A stretch of 64,000 nt of DNA from contig CM068552.1 of the NCBI GenBank assembly GCA_035048495.1, positions 23,562,154 to 23,626,153 of the forward strand, given 5' to 3'. Below are positions 1-12,144 of the stretch, in pieces. Source of the stretch: Euptelea pleiosperma (lineage: Eukaryota > Streptophyta > Magnoliopsida > Ranunculales > Eupteleaceae). Position numbers and translations under genes: made by a program. The notes beneath the pieces are model-generated. The model ran no database searches, was not told where the DNA came from, and was given only the letters and a program-made list of their open reading frames with translations. Numbering within the stretch: position 1 is the first letter of the stretch; every line of letters starts with the position of its first letter.

Positions 1-975
1 GAACAATATCTATGTTCCCCACAATTAATAACCAGAAGACCCAAATTAGCAAACTATCTTTAAAATCAACAATTGTGGTTCAAAGTTCTGTTTCATCATA
101 GAATGTCAGTTGAGACGTCTCAATCTCGAGAATGAATGAAACATTGGGCTTTTCTCTTGGAATGTTCTCATTTTATTTGGCCGCTGTCTCGCTTGTCTCA
201 TAGTTCAGACGTCTCAATTCTTGATCTGACCAAGCATACTTTGAAATTGAGACTTAAACCATGACAATTGTATGAGTAGAACAACATGAGAAATAGGAGA
301 AACAATAGGAGTATCAATGGTAATGGGATTACCATAGCTTGCAAAAAGATTAGTAAGTAGTGGAGTCGCCAGATGAGTCTTCCTAACTTTGGGTGAGGGA
401 TGCACCCATGCCCCCTTTAGTCTATAGTCTATACACAGAAGATATCTGTAAGAATGATTCTACTCAAAGTACGCCACGCTATAGAGGAGATTATCTAAAC
501 AGTTATACCATCCGTTGTACCCCAAACAAGGGGTTTTCCATCACCTGAACCATCCATGAAGGCTTTCTGAGAGCGGAAAACCCTCCCAAGTCAACTGAGA
601 CAGTTTTTAGGGCTGCAGGAGGAGAGCCCAACACACAAATTACAAAACACCCTATGAAGGGGGCAACAACATCAAACTGAGAATCTAGGAAGCCGATTAA
701 ACACACAAAAAACCCAATAGTCCACTCAAAGGGACTAAAACTGGCAATCACCGAAAAACTGCATAAGAATATCTCACAAAAACTTCAAACTAACCTTGTC
801 GAATTATGTAGGAAGAATAACTCAGCCAACATCACTTCCAAGTCAGCAACAAGCAATATACACCTTCCGACTGCATTAATTAGGGTTCATAAGACCCTAT
901 GGCAGCTACAGATTCTATACCAACATACACGCAGATAGGACTGCAACAACCTGTACATGGGATTGCAAGAGTCAC
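1..975. other. Non-coding left edge, no gene recognised
   Basis: I see no recognisable gene here. A short - strand open frame at 503-751 (82 codons) looks protein-like but matches no family I know. Because the sequence just to the right (976-1300) is a Copia leader and LTR remnant in - orientation, this stretch is probably internal sequence of the same decayed element, but that is inference. Confidence 0.4.
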
Positions 976-1118
976 GATGAACAATGCCATGATGAATAGT
1001 AACTGATGAACTGCGTCGCGATAAATAGTAACCGATGAATAGTAATGTGATGAACAATAACTGATGAACCGCGTCGCGATGAACAGTAACTGATGAATGT
1101 GCCGCGATGAACAGTAAG
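976..1118. repeat. Short tandem repeats of GATGAACAGTAA type
   Basis: Imperfect copies of a unit containing GATGAACAGTAACTGATGAA alternate with GCGTCGCGAT-like spacers. The same units reappear at 13731-13790 beside a near-identical LTR remnant, so they belong to the leader of one Copia-type family rather than being a local satellite. Confidence 0.65.
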
Positions 1119-1152
1119 GACGGAGTTGGAGATTTGGAGAAGAATCAGAAGT

Positions 1153-1300
1153 GATCTGATACCATGTGAGAAAATTTAGTGTAGTGGAGCAATAGAGGAA
1201 AAGGAGAAAAGAGAAAGAATGATGAGAGAACAGGAGAAACCAAACTAGGTTTAATAACCCCTAGTCAATCTCAATTGTTATTTACTAGGAGATGGCCCGT
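1153..1300 (-). mobile_element. Copia-type PBS and LTR-end remnant (copy 1)
   Basis: On the - strand a degenerate primer-binding site complementary to initiator tRNA-Met (plus-strand GATCTGATACCA, 1153-1164, one mismatch) abuts an LTR-like stretch starting TGTGAGAAAATTTAG. The block 1120-1290 is closely similar to 13790-13955, including the bases around the PBS. No matching second LTR or coding region was found, so this is a truncated remnant. Confidence 0.6.
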
Positions 1301-1921
1301 ACCCACGGCACACCCCGACAAAGCATTTGCAAACAGAGGTTTGTGATAAAAATCCATATCACATTAAGAGATGCAGTATTACACAAACATTAGGACAACA
1401 CCAATACATGAGAAAAAGGAAAACAAATAGAATTGGTGAAGAGCAACCTCAGCTATGTTGATCATCTCTGGGAATGAGATCTAACTTACAGAGTTACCTG
1501 AAATTTCAAAAATAAGAATAAAAATAAAAGACATCATTTCAGTAGGTACTATATTTCTATAAGAAAGATTAGGACAGCACCAATACATGAGTCTGCATGT
1601 CGTGGGATTGGACCCATCGTTTGATCAGATAGCGTAATAATCTGATCTATCATTAATTTTTGCTAATATTCAATCACAAAAACTCAAAAACGAAGTCCGC
1701 ATGTTGGTTGTATAAAATCATAGTCTGATGTAATGTTGTTTGCATCAAATAGTGGTCCCAAATTGCCTGAATGTTTATCTACAGCACCCACACCCAATTT
1801 TAGTGACTATACCTAAAGTTTCCCCTTCAATCCTTTTTTCTTTTATTTAGTTGAAATGAAAAGCAGCAATGAAGAGCAAATTGACATCCAAAGGTAGTTG
1901 GAAATAAATTAGGGAGCTTAC
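1301..1921. other. Non-coding, presumed intron of the DGDG synthase pseudogene
   Basis: No gene was recognised. This lies directly downstream (- strand) of the pseudogene exon that ends at 1922 with a GTAAGC donor. The next expected DGDG synthase exon was not found here. Confidence 0.35.
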
Positions 1922-2648
1922 TCATGAAATACAGGACCAACAAGGTCATGCCTTCGGTGGACTTTAACTCGCAGTTCCAATTTTCTAGCGGCTTCATGGA
2001 CTTGATCGGAGTCTTCTCCATTTCCATATAAATCAACCTAAAGGCCAGTTAGTTGTTTTTGGTGATCAGAGAGTAGTTGAAGGAGCTCTCTATAGCCTTT
2101 GCTTCACACCATCTTCCCTATGTAGTAGGCACCAGCGTTTTTAAAGGCGTGTGAGGCTTACGTCTCGAGGTGCGCCTCAGGGCAGAGCTCTTAAAAAATG
2201 CCCTGAGGCTCAATCAAAAGGCATTTACACATCTGAGGCGTACGCCTCACTCCAAGAGGCATTGATGAGGTGTACGCCTCGTCAACTCTTCTTGGATTGG
2301 GCGTACTCCTCAGATGTGCTATTTTTTTGGCATGCTTTTTAAAAAAGAAATAAAAGAAGAATGTCAAGATATGAAAAAAAAAAGGTGTCGAAGGGACCCA
2401 ACATCGATTAATCTAAAATTGATTGATGACGAGATGCTGAATTTCGACTTGGACTATCAAGAAGAGGATGTTGTTCATATATTGATGAAGATGCATTTAA
2501 TTTAGTAGAAGATTGAGTCTTTGATTGGTGTTGTGCTTTTTTGTTAGAGTGGTTGGAACTTGGAAATATGTTTTTTTTTTTAATATTTGCTACATTTATT
2601 TATAGATTTAAATATTTATCTACCTAAAAAATGCGTGCGTGTGAGGCT

Positions 2649-2883
2649 AGTTGAATTATAGAATTAGGGTTCCACAGTATAAGAGAGAGAGAGAGAGAGA
2701 GAGAAAAGAGAGAAGAGAGAAGAGAGAAGAGGGAAGAGATGGATGTCTATTGTGCTTAGGTCACAATGACTCCATAAATGTTATTTATATAAAAAAGAAA
2801 AGACAAGTATGTCCCTCAAGGGGAGTAATTACAATACTACCCCTAAAACATAAAAATACATATAAAATACGCATCTAATAACA
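2649..2883 (-). repeat. Copia 3' LTR
   Basis: This matches 8134-8445 along its whole length. It is shorter (235 versus 312 bp) almost entirely because its GA run (about 2682-2704) has some 12 repeats instead of about 48. In element sense it begins TGTTATTAGATGCG and ends CTATAATTCAACT. Confidence 0.88.
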
Positions 2884-2895
2884 CTCCCCCTCAAG
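2884..2895 (-). promoter_or_regulatory. Copia polypurine tract
   Basis: In element sense the bases TTGAGGGGGAG sit directly before the 3' LTR. This is the usual plus-strand primer position, and the stop codon of the polyprotein frame (2893-2891) overlaps it. Confidence 0.75.
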
Positions 2896-5800
2896 TTGGT
2901 GCATAGATATCTCGCATGCCCAACTTGCATAAACATCTGTGAAGCTGCCAACTGGGAGCTCCTTTAGTGAAGACATCCGCTACTTACTTCTCGGTCTTCA
3001 CAAATGGAGTGCAAACTTCTCCAGACACAATCTTCTCCCTTATGAAGTGACGATCCACTTCAATGTGCTTAGCCCAATCATGCTGTACCGGGTTATGAGC
3101 AATACTGATAGCAGCCTTGTTATCGCAATACAAGCTCACGGACCCCAAGAGTGGAAAACCAAGCTCGGCCACCAACATTTTCAACCAGAGCATCTCGCAT
3201 AGGCCATGGGCCATTGCCCTGAATTCTGCCTCTGCGCTAGATCAAGCAACGACATGTCGCTTCTTGCTCCTCCAAGTAACCAAATTGCCCCCAACAAATG
3301 TGCAATAGCCTGAAGTAGACCTCCTATCATCCTTGGCCCCTGCCCAATCTGCATCAGTGTATGACTCAACTCTCATGTGGTCATTCTTCTAGAAGAAAAG
3401 ACCTCTGCCAGGGGCAGATTGGAGATATCTCAGAATCCTATGTGCTGCCTCTAAATGGATCTCTCTGGGAGAATGCATGTACTAGCTAATGACGCTGACC
3501 ACATAGGCAATGTCTGGTCGAGTCAGGGAGAGATAGATCAATCTCCTAACCAGTCGCTGAAAGCCTCCCACATCCTGCAAAGGCCCACTGGTCGAGTCAG
3601 CCAACTGGTGATTCTGCTCTATGGGAGTCTCAACTGGCTTAGCTCCCAGATTGCCAGAGTCGTGCAATAGGTCTAGGACGTACTTTCGTTGTGAGATGAA
3701 GATCCCTTGACTGGATCTTGCAACCTCTATGCTGAGAAAGTACTTGAGGGGCCCCAGATCCTTAGTCTCAAATTCCCCTTTCAGATGATTCTTTAGCTTG
3801 GACACCTCTTCTGCATCATTCCCTGTCAGAATGATGTCATCCACATAAACGATGAGAGCAGTAGTGCTCTTCCCTAGATGCTTCACAAATAGGGTGTGAT
3901 CGGCTTGGCTTTGAGTACACCCTAGCTTCTTTATTACTAGAGTGAACCTCTCGAACCAAGCTCTGGGAGACTGCTTCAGCTCATAGAGGACTTTTCTCAG
4001 TCGACATACCTTGCTGCCATCCCCTAGGGAACTGAATCCTGGCGGAGGTACCATATATAGACTTCATGTAGATCACCATGAAAAAAAGCATTCTTTACAT
4101 GGTTTGCTGCTAACGACAACACCCTGATGGAGTTCATCTTCGCCACAGGTGCAAAGGTCTCCACGTAGTCAATCCCGTAGGTCTGAGTATACCCCTTGGC
4201 TACCAATCTAGCCTTGTACTTCTCAACTGACCCATCTGCCTGGTACTTTACTATGAATACTCATCTGCACCCAACTGGCTTCTTGCCTCTTGGCAAATCA
4301 ACAAGCTCCCATGTCTTATTCTTGTCTAAGGCACGCATCTCCTCGACTATAGCAGTTTTTCATTTGGGATGTGCCAATCCTTCTGCCACAGAAGTGGGAA
4401 TAGAGATAGTGTCCACAGAAGAAATGAACGCCTTGTGGGAAGGAGACAAGGCACTGTAGGAGACAAAGTTACTCAAGGGATGTTGAGTACAACTCTGAGT
4501 GCCCTTCCGTAAAGCAATGGGAAGATCAAGAGCACACACATCAGTGGAAGAAGGAATGACAGGAACAGAGGTGGAAGATAGGTTACCTGGATCCGAGGAT
4601 AGAACTACTGGTACTGGATCAGCAATGGCCTTCCCTCTTCTGCGATAGACCTGAAGCTTGCCCTGTGCTCCAGGAGCACTATCAGACACCATAGTAGGCT
4701 GCGTAGGTTGCTCGACAACCAACGAGAGTGGAGGAGACATAGATAAAGTAGGAAGAGGACAAAGATCAGACGACCTCTCTTCACTACGTCTCTCCCCCTG
4801 AAGAGAGGGAGGGGAGAAAAAGAATGTCTCCTCCCGAAAGGTGACATCCATGGAAACAAACTTCTTGCCTGTCGAGGGGTGATAACACTTGTACCCCTTG
4901 TGAGAAGAAGAGTAACCAAGGAAGACACATTTAAGCGCTTTAGGATCCAACTTGTTACGTTGTGGACCCAGAATGTGAACAAAGCAGACACCCAAAAATG
5001 CGAGGTGTGATAGGGAATAAAGAGGAGCTAGGGGCAAGAACCTGAATCGGAGACTTGAAGTTGAACGCACGTGAAGGCATCCGGTTAGTCAAGTAAGCAG
5101 CGGTCAAAACAGCATCGGACCAATAAGAGCTAGGGACATGGGCTCCGATCAAAAGAGATCGAGCGACCTCTGTCAGATGACGCATTTTTCGTTCAGTTAC
5201 ACCATTCTGCTGAGGTGTGTAGCTGCAAGAATTCTGATGGTAAATCCCATGATCAAAAAAATACTGCTTGAGACCTCCAAACATGTACTCTCCACCTTGG
5301 TCAGATCGAACGACCTTGATGGAGGCACCATACTGGGTGTGGATCATTTTATGAAAACCCTTGAAGATGGAATAGACTTCATCTTTGGTTTTCATGAGAT
5401 AGACCCAAGTACACCGTGTATAGTCATCAACGAAAGAAACAAAGTAGCGGAAGCCAAAAATAGAAGTAACAGGGGAAGGACCCCACACATCAGAATGTAC
5501 AATATCAAAAGAACTTGAGCTTTTATTACCTCTGGATGGATAAGTAGATCTACAATGTTTGGAGAGCTCACATGTCTCACAGTGTAACTCAGAAAAAGAA
5601 ACAGAACTAAACAAAGCAGGAAATAAGTGTTTCAAGTACTGAAAAGAGACATGCCCCAGACGGGCATGCCAACATAGAACAGAAGATAAACTACTACTAA
5701 GACTACTATGAGACTGAAGTGTTGTGGGCTCAGAGATACGTCCATCCAGAAGATAGAGTCCATCGGCTTCACGTCCAGTGCCAATCGTCCTCCTCGTTTC

Positions 5801-7300
5801 CAAGTCCTGAAAGACACATGAGGAAGGAAAAAAGGTCACACTGCAGTTTAGCTGACGGGTAAGGGAACTCACAGACAATAGGTTAGAAGTAAAAGTAGGA
5901 ACATGCAAAACAGAGGATAAAGGTAAATAAGGGGAGGGAAGGATATTCCCTTTCCCAGAGATAGAAGATAAAGTACCATCTGCAGTTTTAACCTTATCTC
6001 TACCAGAACAAATAGTGTATGTGGAAAAAAGGGAAGACATACCCGTCATGTGTTCTGAAGCCCCTGAATCAATGATCCAAGGGGAGCTAGAAGAGGATAT
6101 GGACACATGATGAGCAGGTCTAATGTTACCTGACTGGGCAAAGGAGGTCGAAGGTGAGGCAGAATGACCATCCAGCTGACTCAGCAAGCGTCGGAGAACC
6201 GCAATCTCAGCAGTAGAAATACCAGCTGGAGCTACCAAAGGACTCGGCTGTGAATCCTAAAGAGGCACAGAAGCATCCAACTGAGCAGTATGAGCTCCAG
6301 AGGAGGATGGTTGGCTAGGACAACCATGAAGCTTCCAACACCGATCTCGCATATGTCTCAGCTTACCACAATAATCACACTTGGGTCATTCCCTCGTAGA
6401 AGACTTCCCGGAAGTCGTGCCAGTAGGAGCATAAGTCACAGCCAAAGAAGAAGGCTGAGAAGAGCGACCCCTCTGAGACTGCTGCTGCTGGAAGGTAGGA
6501 GCAGAAGAACTGGCAAGCGCTGATCGCTCGGAAATTGGATGCTCATCCTGGAGGGAACTCCGGCGACTATCCTCGCTCTGAAGATATGCATATACCTCTC
6601 TGAGAGAGAGAAGATCTATCCTGCTGCTCAACATCTGAACACGAGCAAGCTCATAAGATGGATGGAGTCCAGCAAGGAAATAAAAAATAGGACCCTTCTC
6701 CAAATACCGCTGGTAGGGAGCTATCTCTTCTGGATGAAGAGGCTGATAGGAATAGTAATGATCCAGCTCTTGCCACATGGTGCGAAGAGCGGTATAGTAC
6801 TGAGAAAGGGATTTCTCCCCCTGTCGAAAGTGAGAGATACTTTGCCGCAACTGAAAAGCCCTGCCGGCATTCTGCTGTTCGGAGAAGGTCTTCCATGTAA
6901 TCTCCCAAACCTCTCGAGCTGTGCGCATGAATAAGAAACTCTGGCTGATGTCCGGCTCCATAGAGTTGAGCAGCCATGATATAACAGTAAGATCATCTGT
7001 CTCCCACTGACGATACAAAGGATCAGTCTTGGGAGGCTCAACTGTATCTCTCGTAGTATGGCCAAGTTTCCCACGGCCCCCAATGAACAGCCGTGTAGCC
7101 TGAGCCCAGCGAAGGTAGTTCTTGCCATCTAACTTCACTGATGTGATCTGTAAACTAGGGTTCTCATACACCAAGTGCTGCACCATAGGGCCTCCACTAC
7201 CAGTGGGGGGAGTTTCCGTGCTCACTTCAGACGTGGAAGGAGAAGCCAAGGAAGGCGGAGTGACCAAAGGTGTAACCACAGGAGGTGGAGGATCTGCCAT
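2891..7300 (-). pseudogene. Copia gag-pol polyprotein, broken
   Basis: The reading order is classic Copia: gag with a UBN2-like domain from 7300; a CCHC zinc knuckle at about 6380-6320; aspartic protease (WIIDSGASEHMTG) near 6080; integrase with HHCC zinc and D-D-E residues (FVDDYTR, TPQQNGVTER) at about 5650-5150; reverse transcriptase with YVDD near 3830; RNase H at 3360-2990. Gag to integrase share one frame. Stops lie at 6388-6386 (TGA), 6259-6257 (TAG), 4362-4360 (TGA), 4263-4261 (TGA), 3484-3482 (TAG), 3391-3389 (TAG), 3244-3242 (TGA) and 2986-2984 (TAA). Single frame changes fall near 4990 and 4050; the second looks like a duplicated AT. The natural stop is TGA at 2893-2891. The lineage within Copia was not resolved. 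Confidence 0.88.
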
Positions 7301-7813
7301 GACGAACTAGAGCCAACAAGACGATATCGGAGTATCGAAGAGTCACAAATAATCACTCGAAGCTCAGAATAAGGCTAAAGAACCATACCACAGAGCAAAA
7401 AACACATCACAGGAAAGCATATAGGGTCCACAATCATCTGAATAGGTCCTAGTAGGCATTTTAGGACTCAATAATCCTCCCAAGTAATCAAAAACAAGAC
7501 TAAAAGAAAAATGGGAACCAATTAACGCCATACGAACCTCGAAAGTAGGATATTAAGAACCAAATGGAGGAGGGAAGCAATGTACAAGAGTAATAAAGCT
7601 TCATAGGACTATCAAACTACTGGGAAAGAGGTTTAGAGTTCTTATGGGGGATTTTAGAGACCAGCCGATGGTAAAAAAGACCCAAACCGACGCCGGCGGT
7701 AAGTACAGCAGATAGAGAAGGTTCCACAACCTTCAATTCTTCGTGGATCTACTCAAGTAGACTATCCACATGTAGAGGAGGTTGGGGGGGACTAGATCGA
7801 TGCAACAAACCCG

Positions 7814-7836
7814 CCCCCCCCCCCCCCCCCCCCCCC
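7814..7836. repeat. 23-base C homopolymer in Copia leader
   Basis: A run of 23 C on the + strand (G on the element's sense strand) lies between the gag start at 7300 and the primer-binding site at 8133. It is followed by ACCC and then eight A. It may be a slippage product and can be error-prone in assembly. Confidence 0.8.
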
Positions 7837-8121
7837 ACCCAAAAAAAAGGTCATTAAGGGTTAAAAAAACCCGCTGGTTCGAAACTAGTTTTTTGTGATT
7901 TTTCGAGGAAAATGGCTCGAAAAACCCTTGAGATGGATCCAAAAAATTGTAAAAAAATAACCAAAAATCCTTTAAAAAGGAGATCTAGCTAATGGTAAAG
8001 TTTGGGGAGAAAAGGAGGAGACTTGTCCGTACGATGCTGACGTCAGCCTATGGCCTGGATGACGTCATCACCTTCCTGGATGAAGTCGGAGAAGAAACCC
8101 TTCTATCAGCCCTGCAACCTT

Positions 8122-8133
8122 GCTCTGATACCA
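8122..8133 (-). promoter_or_regulatory. Copia primer-binding site (initiator tRNA-Met)
   Basis: In element sense TGGTATCAGAGC, the perfect complement of the plant initiator tRNA-Met 3' end, lies directly after the 5' LTR. Confidence 0.88.
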
Positions 8134-8445
<312 letters not shown>

Positions 8446-8664
8446 AGGCTTACGTCTTACGTCTGCTTTGGATAGTGAAGCGCCTCGCCTCACGCCTTAG
8501 CGTTTAAAAACACTGGTAGGCACCCTCGGTAAATGCATGCTTTCCCTTTAGCATGTGATCTTGGTTTTTTTTTTTGCCAATCTCAAGGAACTTGGTGTTG
8601 ACACCATGGACATTACAGGTGATAGAACTTGGGAGATCCTGTGTTTCAGCAACACTCTTATAGT

Positions 8665-9774
8665 CTGCAATTTCATAAAAAGTGATTTTCTCAATTGAGA
8701 TTCTATTTTGGGAAGGAAATGGGGAACCAAGTAAGACAAACTTCTCTTCCCCCTTGCATGGCCTCTGACTTTGCATGATATCCAACAGCATTACATTCAT
8801 AGTTAGTTATATTTTATAGGGCCATTAACAGACAATACATAGGCAAATTAGTCAAGCAAATAAACTAAAGCATGTTGTATATCAACCAAATAAAAAGCAT
8901 GTTGTATAATGTTCTCCCAAACAATCCAACCTGCAACATGGTAATTGAACAAAAACACAATACATTTGCCTGAAGGTGGTATGCATCATTTGTTAACCCA
9001 ATAAAATGAGAGTCGTTATGTTTATGAGTTACAATTATTGGACAACCATAAGAGATTACTCCATCATAAATTCTCCACAAATGTTCTAACAAAACCCAAA
9101 GCAGGTAAGCAGATATATACTCAAATCATAAATGGCTTTTAGCCGTTGGATCTGAGTAATATATAACAGAAATCAACATTAGGCAACGTCTCAATTCAAT
9201 TGTCCAACACCCTGCATCACTGGAAACAAATTTCACTCAGGTCTCTCTGTTAGAGAGAATGTTGTTGGTAACATATTTGGTCACAGTCCTTTACCGACAT
9301 TTTGGCGTTGGATTTTAGGACAACCGCCAAAATAAGGGCTGCATATGCATCTCTTGCTTCAGGGATAAGATTCCAGTAAAATGGGGAAAATTGAAAACAA
9401 TTAATCTAAAGCCTGTCAAAGTTATCTCTAGTAAGTGTAACCCCTTTTCTTCCAAACAGCCAAATACTGTAGCATTTCAAACTTTAAGCTTTTTTGTCTC
9501 CTATAGCTTGTCGGTCAGAATGGACATGCAATTATCACTAACTTCAGACATCTATGCGTCTTGAACTATACCCAAGAACTATGCAAGGATAGCCTATGCA
9601 TTAGAAATCTGAATGGTTTTGCGTCTAGATGGGGTTGAAATTTCTGGGACTACAAACACTAGACTATACAAAAATGGTCCTAAGGTAGTGAGTCGCAAGT
9701 AACAGAAAATTATTTTAAATTATTTAATCTATAGTAGACTCACTGTTGAGCTAAACTGGTTGCTTTCACCATCT
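8665..9774. other. Non-coding, presumed intron of the DGDG synthase pseudogene
   Basis: No gene or clear repeat was recognised. It lies directly upstream (- strand) of the pseudogene exon, whose acceptor is at 8665-8667. Confidence 0.35.
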
Positions 9775-9940
9775 TTATTTTGGAGTGTGGAAATTGATCT
9801 CCCAGTTGTAAGGCAAACCAAAGTCAAGGATCATGAAGAGCCCGGCATATAGATAACTCAGCTTGACCTTGAAGTCATTCTCAAGGTTCTTTTCAACCGT
9901 AGCACTTAATTTCCCTCTGGATTAGTGGAAAATGTAGCCC
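9775..9940 (-). pseudogene. Exon-like remnant of an unidentified protein
   Basis: On the - strand a TTTTCATGCAG acceptor is followed by a segment ending in a TAA stop at 9777-9775. It reads GYIFH, a stop, then SRGKLSATVEKNLENDFKVK and ends LPYNWEINFHTPK. Alternating polar and hydrophobic residues give it a beta-strand look. A second segment on the same strand near 10690-10830 contains AAEFQPSDWTVL followed by a frame break and could be the preceding exon. I do not recognise the family. The internal stop suggests decay. Confidence 0.3.
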
Positions 9941-11760
9941 CTGCATGAAAATAGTTATAATTCTTATTTCATTTGTAATGAGAAAATTTTATTACCTCAT
10001 GTATATTCTTCAAGTTAAGTGCAAGATGCTAATAAGGATTCAAAATGCCATGATCAGCATATTGAGCCAGCTCATAAGACTTTCGTCTTAAACATTGGAA
10101 AATAACCATGACTGCTAATTCTACATTATTTTTTTATCCATGTTGCAATCCCTTCTAATGTTGAAGCCTTTATCCCTAGGATGTAGTTCCATGAAGTTTT
10201 TCGATCACATGGAGTCTGATCGGACCAAGAACTTAAAAGAAGAATGTCAGTGCATTTTTTACGGGAAAATTAATTCAATGCAGTGCAACTCAGGCTGAAC
10301 ATGGCAACTCAGTCTAATAACCAAGCCTACATTGAGTCTATCTAGCTCCTTGATATTTTAGTTGAGACACAATTGGATCCAACATGATGAATTTCTGATA
10401 TAGTCCATTGGTCACTTGAGCATGAATCAAGTTGTGCAACCCTGAGTTAGCAATTTTCAACATTGATTGAACTAACAGTAGTGCAGCAACAAAAAATATA
10501 TTTTACTCAAATGAGCCTGATGATAACATCCTGCACAATTAGTGATACACATTTACTCCAATTAAAGCTAATTAACTTAATGATGAAAATTTAAAGAATT
10601 GAGCACACAAACGTAGTTGATCAATAGGAATTGGAAAAACCTGGTGGATTGTCAAGAGAATGTTCAAAGCACAGCAAGTCACCAAGAACTAACCTCTTTC
10701 CAGTTCAAAGAACAGTCCAGTCCGAAGGTTGAAACTCTGCAGCAACTCGGATGCTACACCTTTAGAAATCTTCAGCCCATGAAATAAAAGCATACAACCA
10801 CAGAATCCCCAGCCACCAAAGTGTTTCAGGCGTGAAAAAACTTCAAAGAACACCCTAGAGAGGATGTTGTTGGTCTCAATTAAGAGAGAAATTTTCCAGA
10901 GTTTCGGTAGGGTCAAATGTGATAGAGCATTGTTCTATACATCCTCTTTTACAACTCAAGCCACATACAAAAATTTTACTTATGCATGAAGTTTAAGTAA
11001 GCAAATGAACTAATTCGACTAAGGTATCAAGTTCGTTACTAATGGAAAAAACTCATGTTTTGGGTAAATGTAAATTTTACTTTTTGTAAACAAATAAATG
11101 AGATCTAGAACTTGGAAGAGACAATCTATTCTCTTATTGATGATAATCACTTTAGAACACAAAGCGACATCGCTAAAAGCAATGTTAAAGAGGAATCCAT
11201 GACTTCCGAGTCCAGAGTTCTGCGGATTAAACGATTGTTGTGACCACAAAGAAGGAAGATGACGAGGAGAGGTTAAGAAAAAATGAACATGGTAGAAGAT
11301 TAGGGTAACACATTGCCTTTGGTATCCTCCCCTTTGCCTTCAACCCCTTCCTCTATTTATAGTGGAAGGTTGAAGGTTAAGAAGGCACGATTGTAATAAC
11401 TGTGGTAATTCTTATCGTGCCACGTGGATCAGAGGTGGCACCGTCGTATTTGATTACGACCCTTTGATCAAACACGTGGCATGTTACGATGCCTCTGTGT
11501 TGCCCAGATGACGGTCAATCGTGCGAGTATCCCGTTTCCATGTGTTTCGCTGGTTTTGCGAACAAGATTGCCTCTAATCGACTTCTCATACCCTTGCCCC
11601 GCTAATCCTACGATTTATTTTTGACCCCTATACTAGTGCACGACACTAGCTATTGTGGCAAAAAAATGGAATTCTTATTAGCAGGCACAACAGCCGCCTT
11701 AGCACCGTATGCAAGTACCAAAACAGGCACTTTGTGAGTGGAAGACATCGGTATACAGCA
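9941..11760. other. Non-coding, no gene recognised
   Basis: Apart from the exon-like bit near 10690-10830 I see no coding sequence. At about 11350-11365 the - strand carries a CTATAAATAG box, upstream of a short - strand frame (11249-11019) that I cannot identify. This may be a promoter or LTR remnant. Confidence 0.3.
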
Positions 11761-12144
11761 CCGTTTGACGTGCGATTGCCATTTGATAGACAAGTTGCAT
11801 GGGTCACCGTCTAACGCGCGGGGTGTTGTCTAATAGATAAGTTGCATGAGTCACCGTCTAACGCGTGAGGTGTCATCTGATAGATAAGTTGCACAGGTCA
11901 CCATCTGAAGTGCGGGGTGCCGTTCACCATCTGACGTGTGAGGTACCATCTGAAAGATTAGTTGCAAGGGTCACTGTCTGACGTGTGGGGTATCGTCTAA
12001 TAGATAAGTTGCAAGCGTCACCATCTGACGTGTGTGGTGCCGTTGAATAGCTAAGTTTCACGGGTCACCATCTGACATGCGAGGTGCCATCTGATAGATA
12101 AATTGCACGGGTCACCGTCTGACGTGCGGGTTGCCGTTTGATCT
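11761..12144. repeat. 47-bp minisatellite, about 8 copies
   Basis: The unit contains GTCTGACGTGCGGGGTGCC, then a GATAGATAAGTTGCA segment and GGGTCACC. Most copies are 47 bp (for example 11809-11855 and 11856-11902). One copy near 11903-11928 has an internal deletion to 26 bp. Copies differ at several positions each, so the array is not recent. Confidence 0.85.

Noticed and set aside
3181..3369. - strand frame overlapping the Copia RNase H region
   Set aside because: The RNase H sequence (ESYTDADWAGAKDDRRSTSG) is in the neighbouring frame; this one is a shadow.
6290..6934. Plus-strand frames opposite Copia gag
   Set aside because: They lie antisense to the gag-coding strand and show no recognisable domain.
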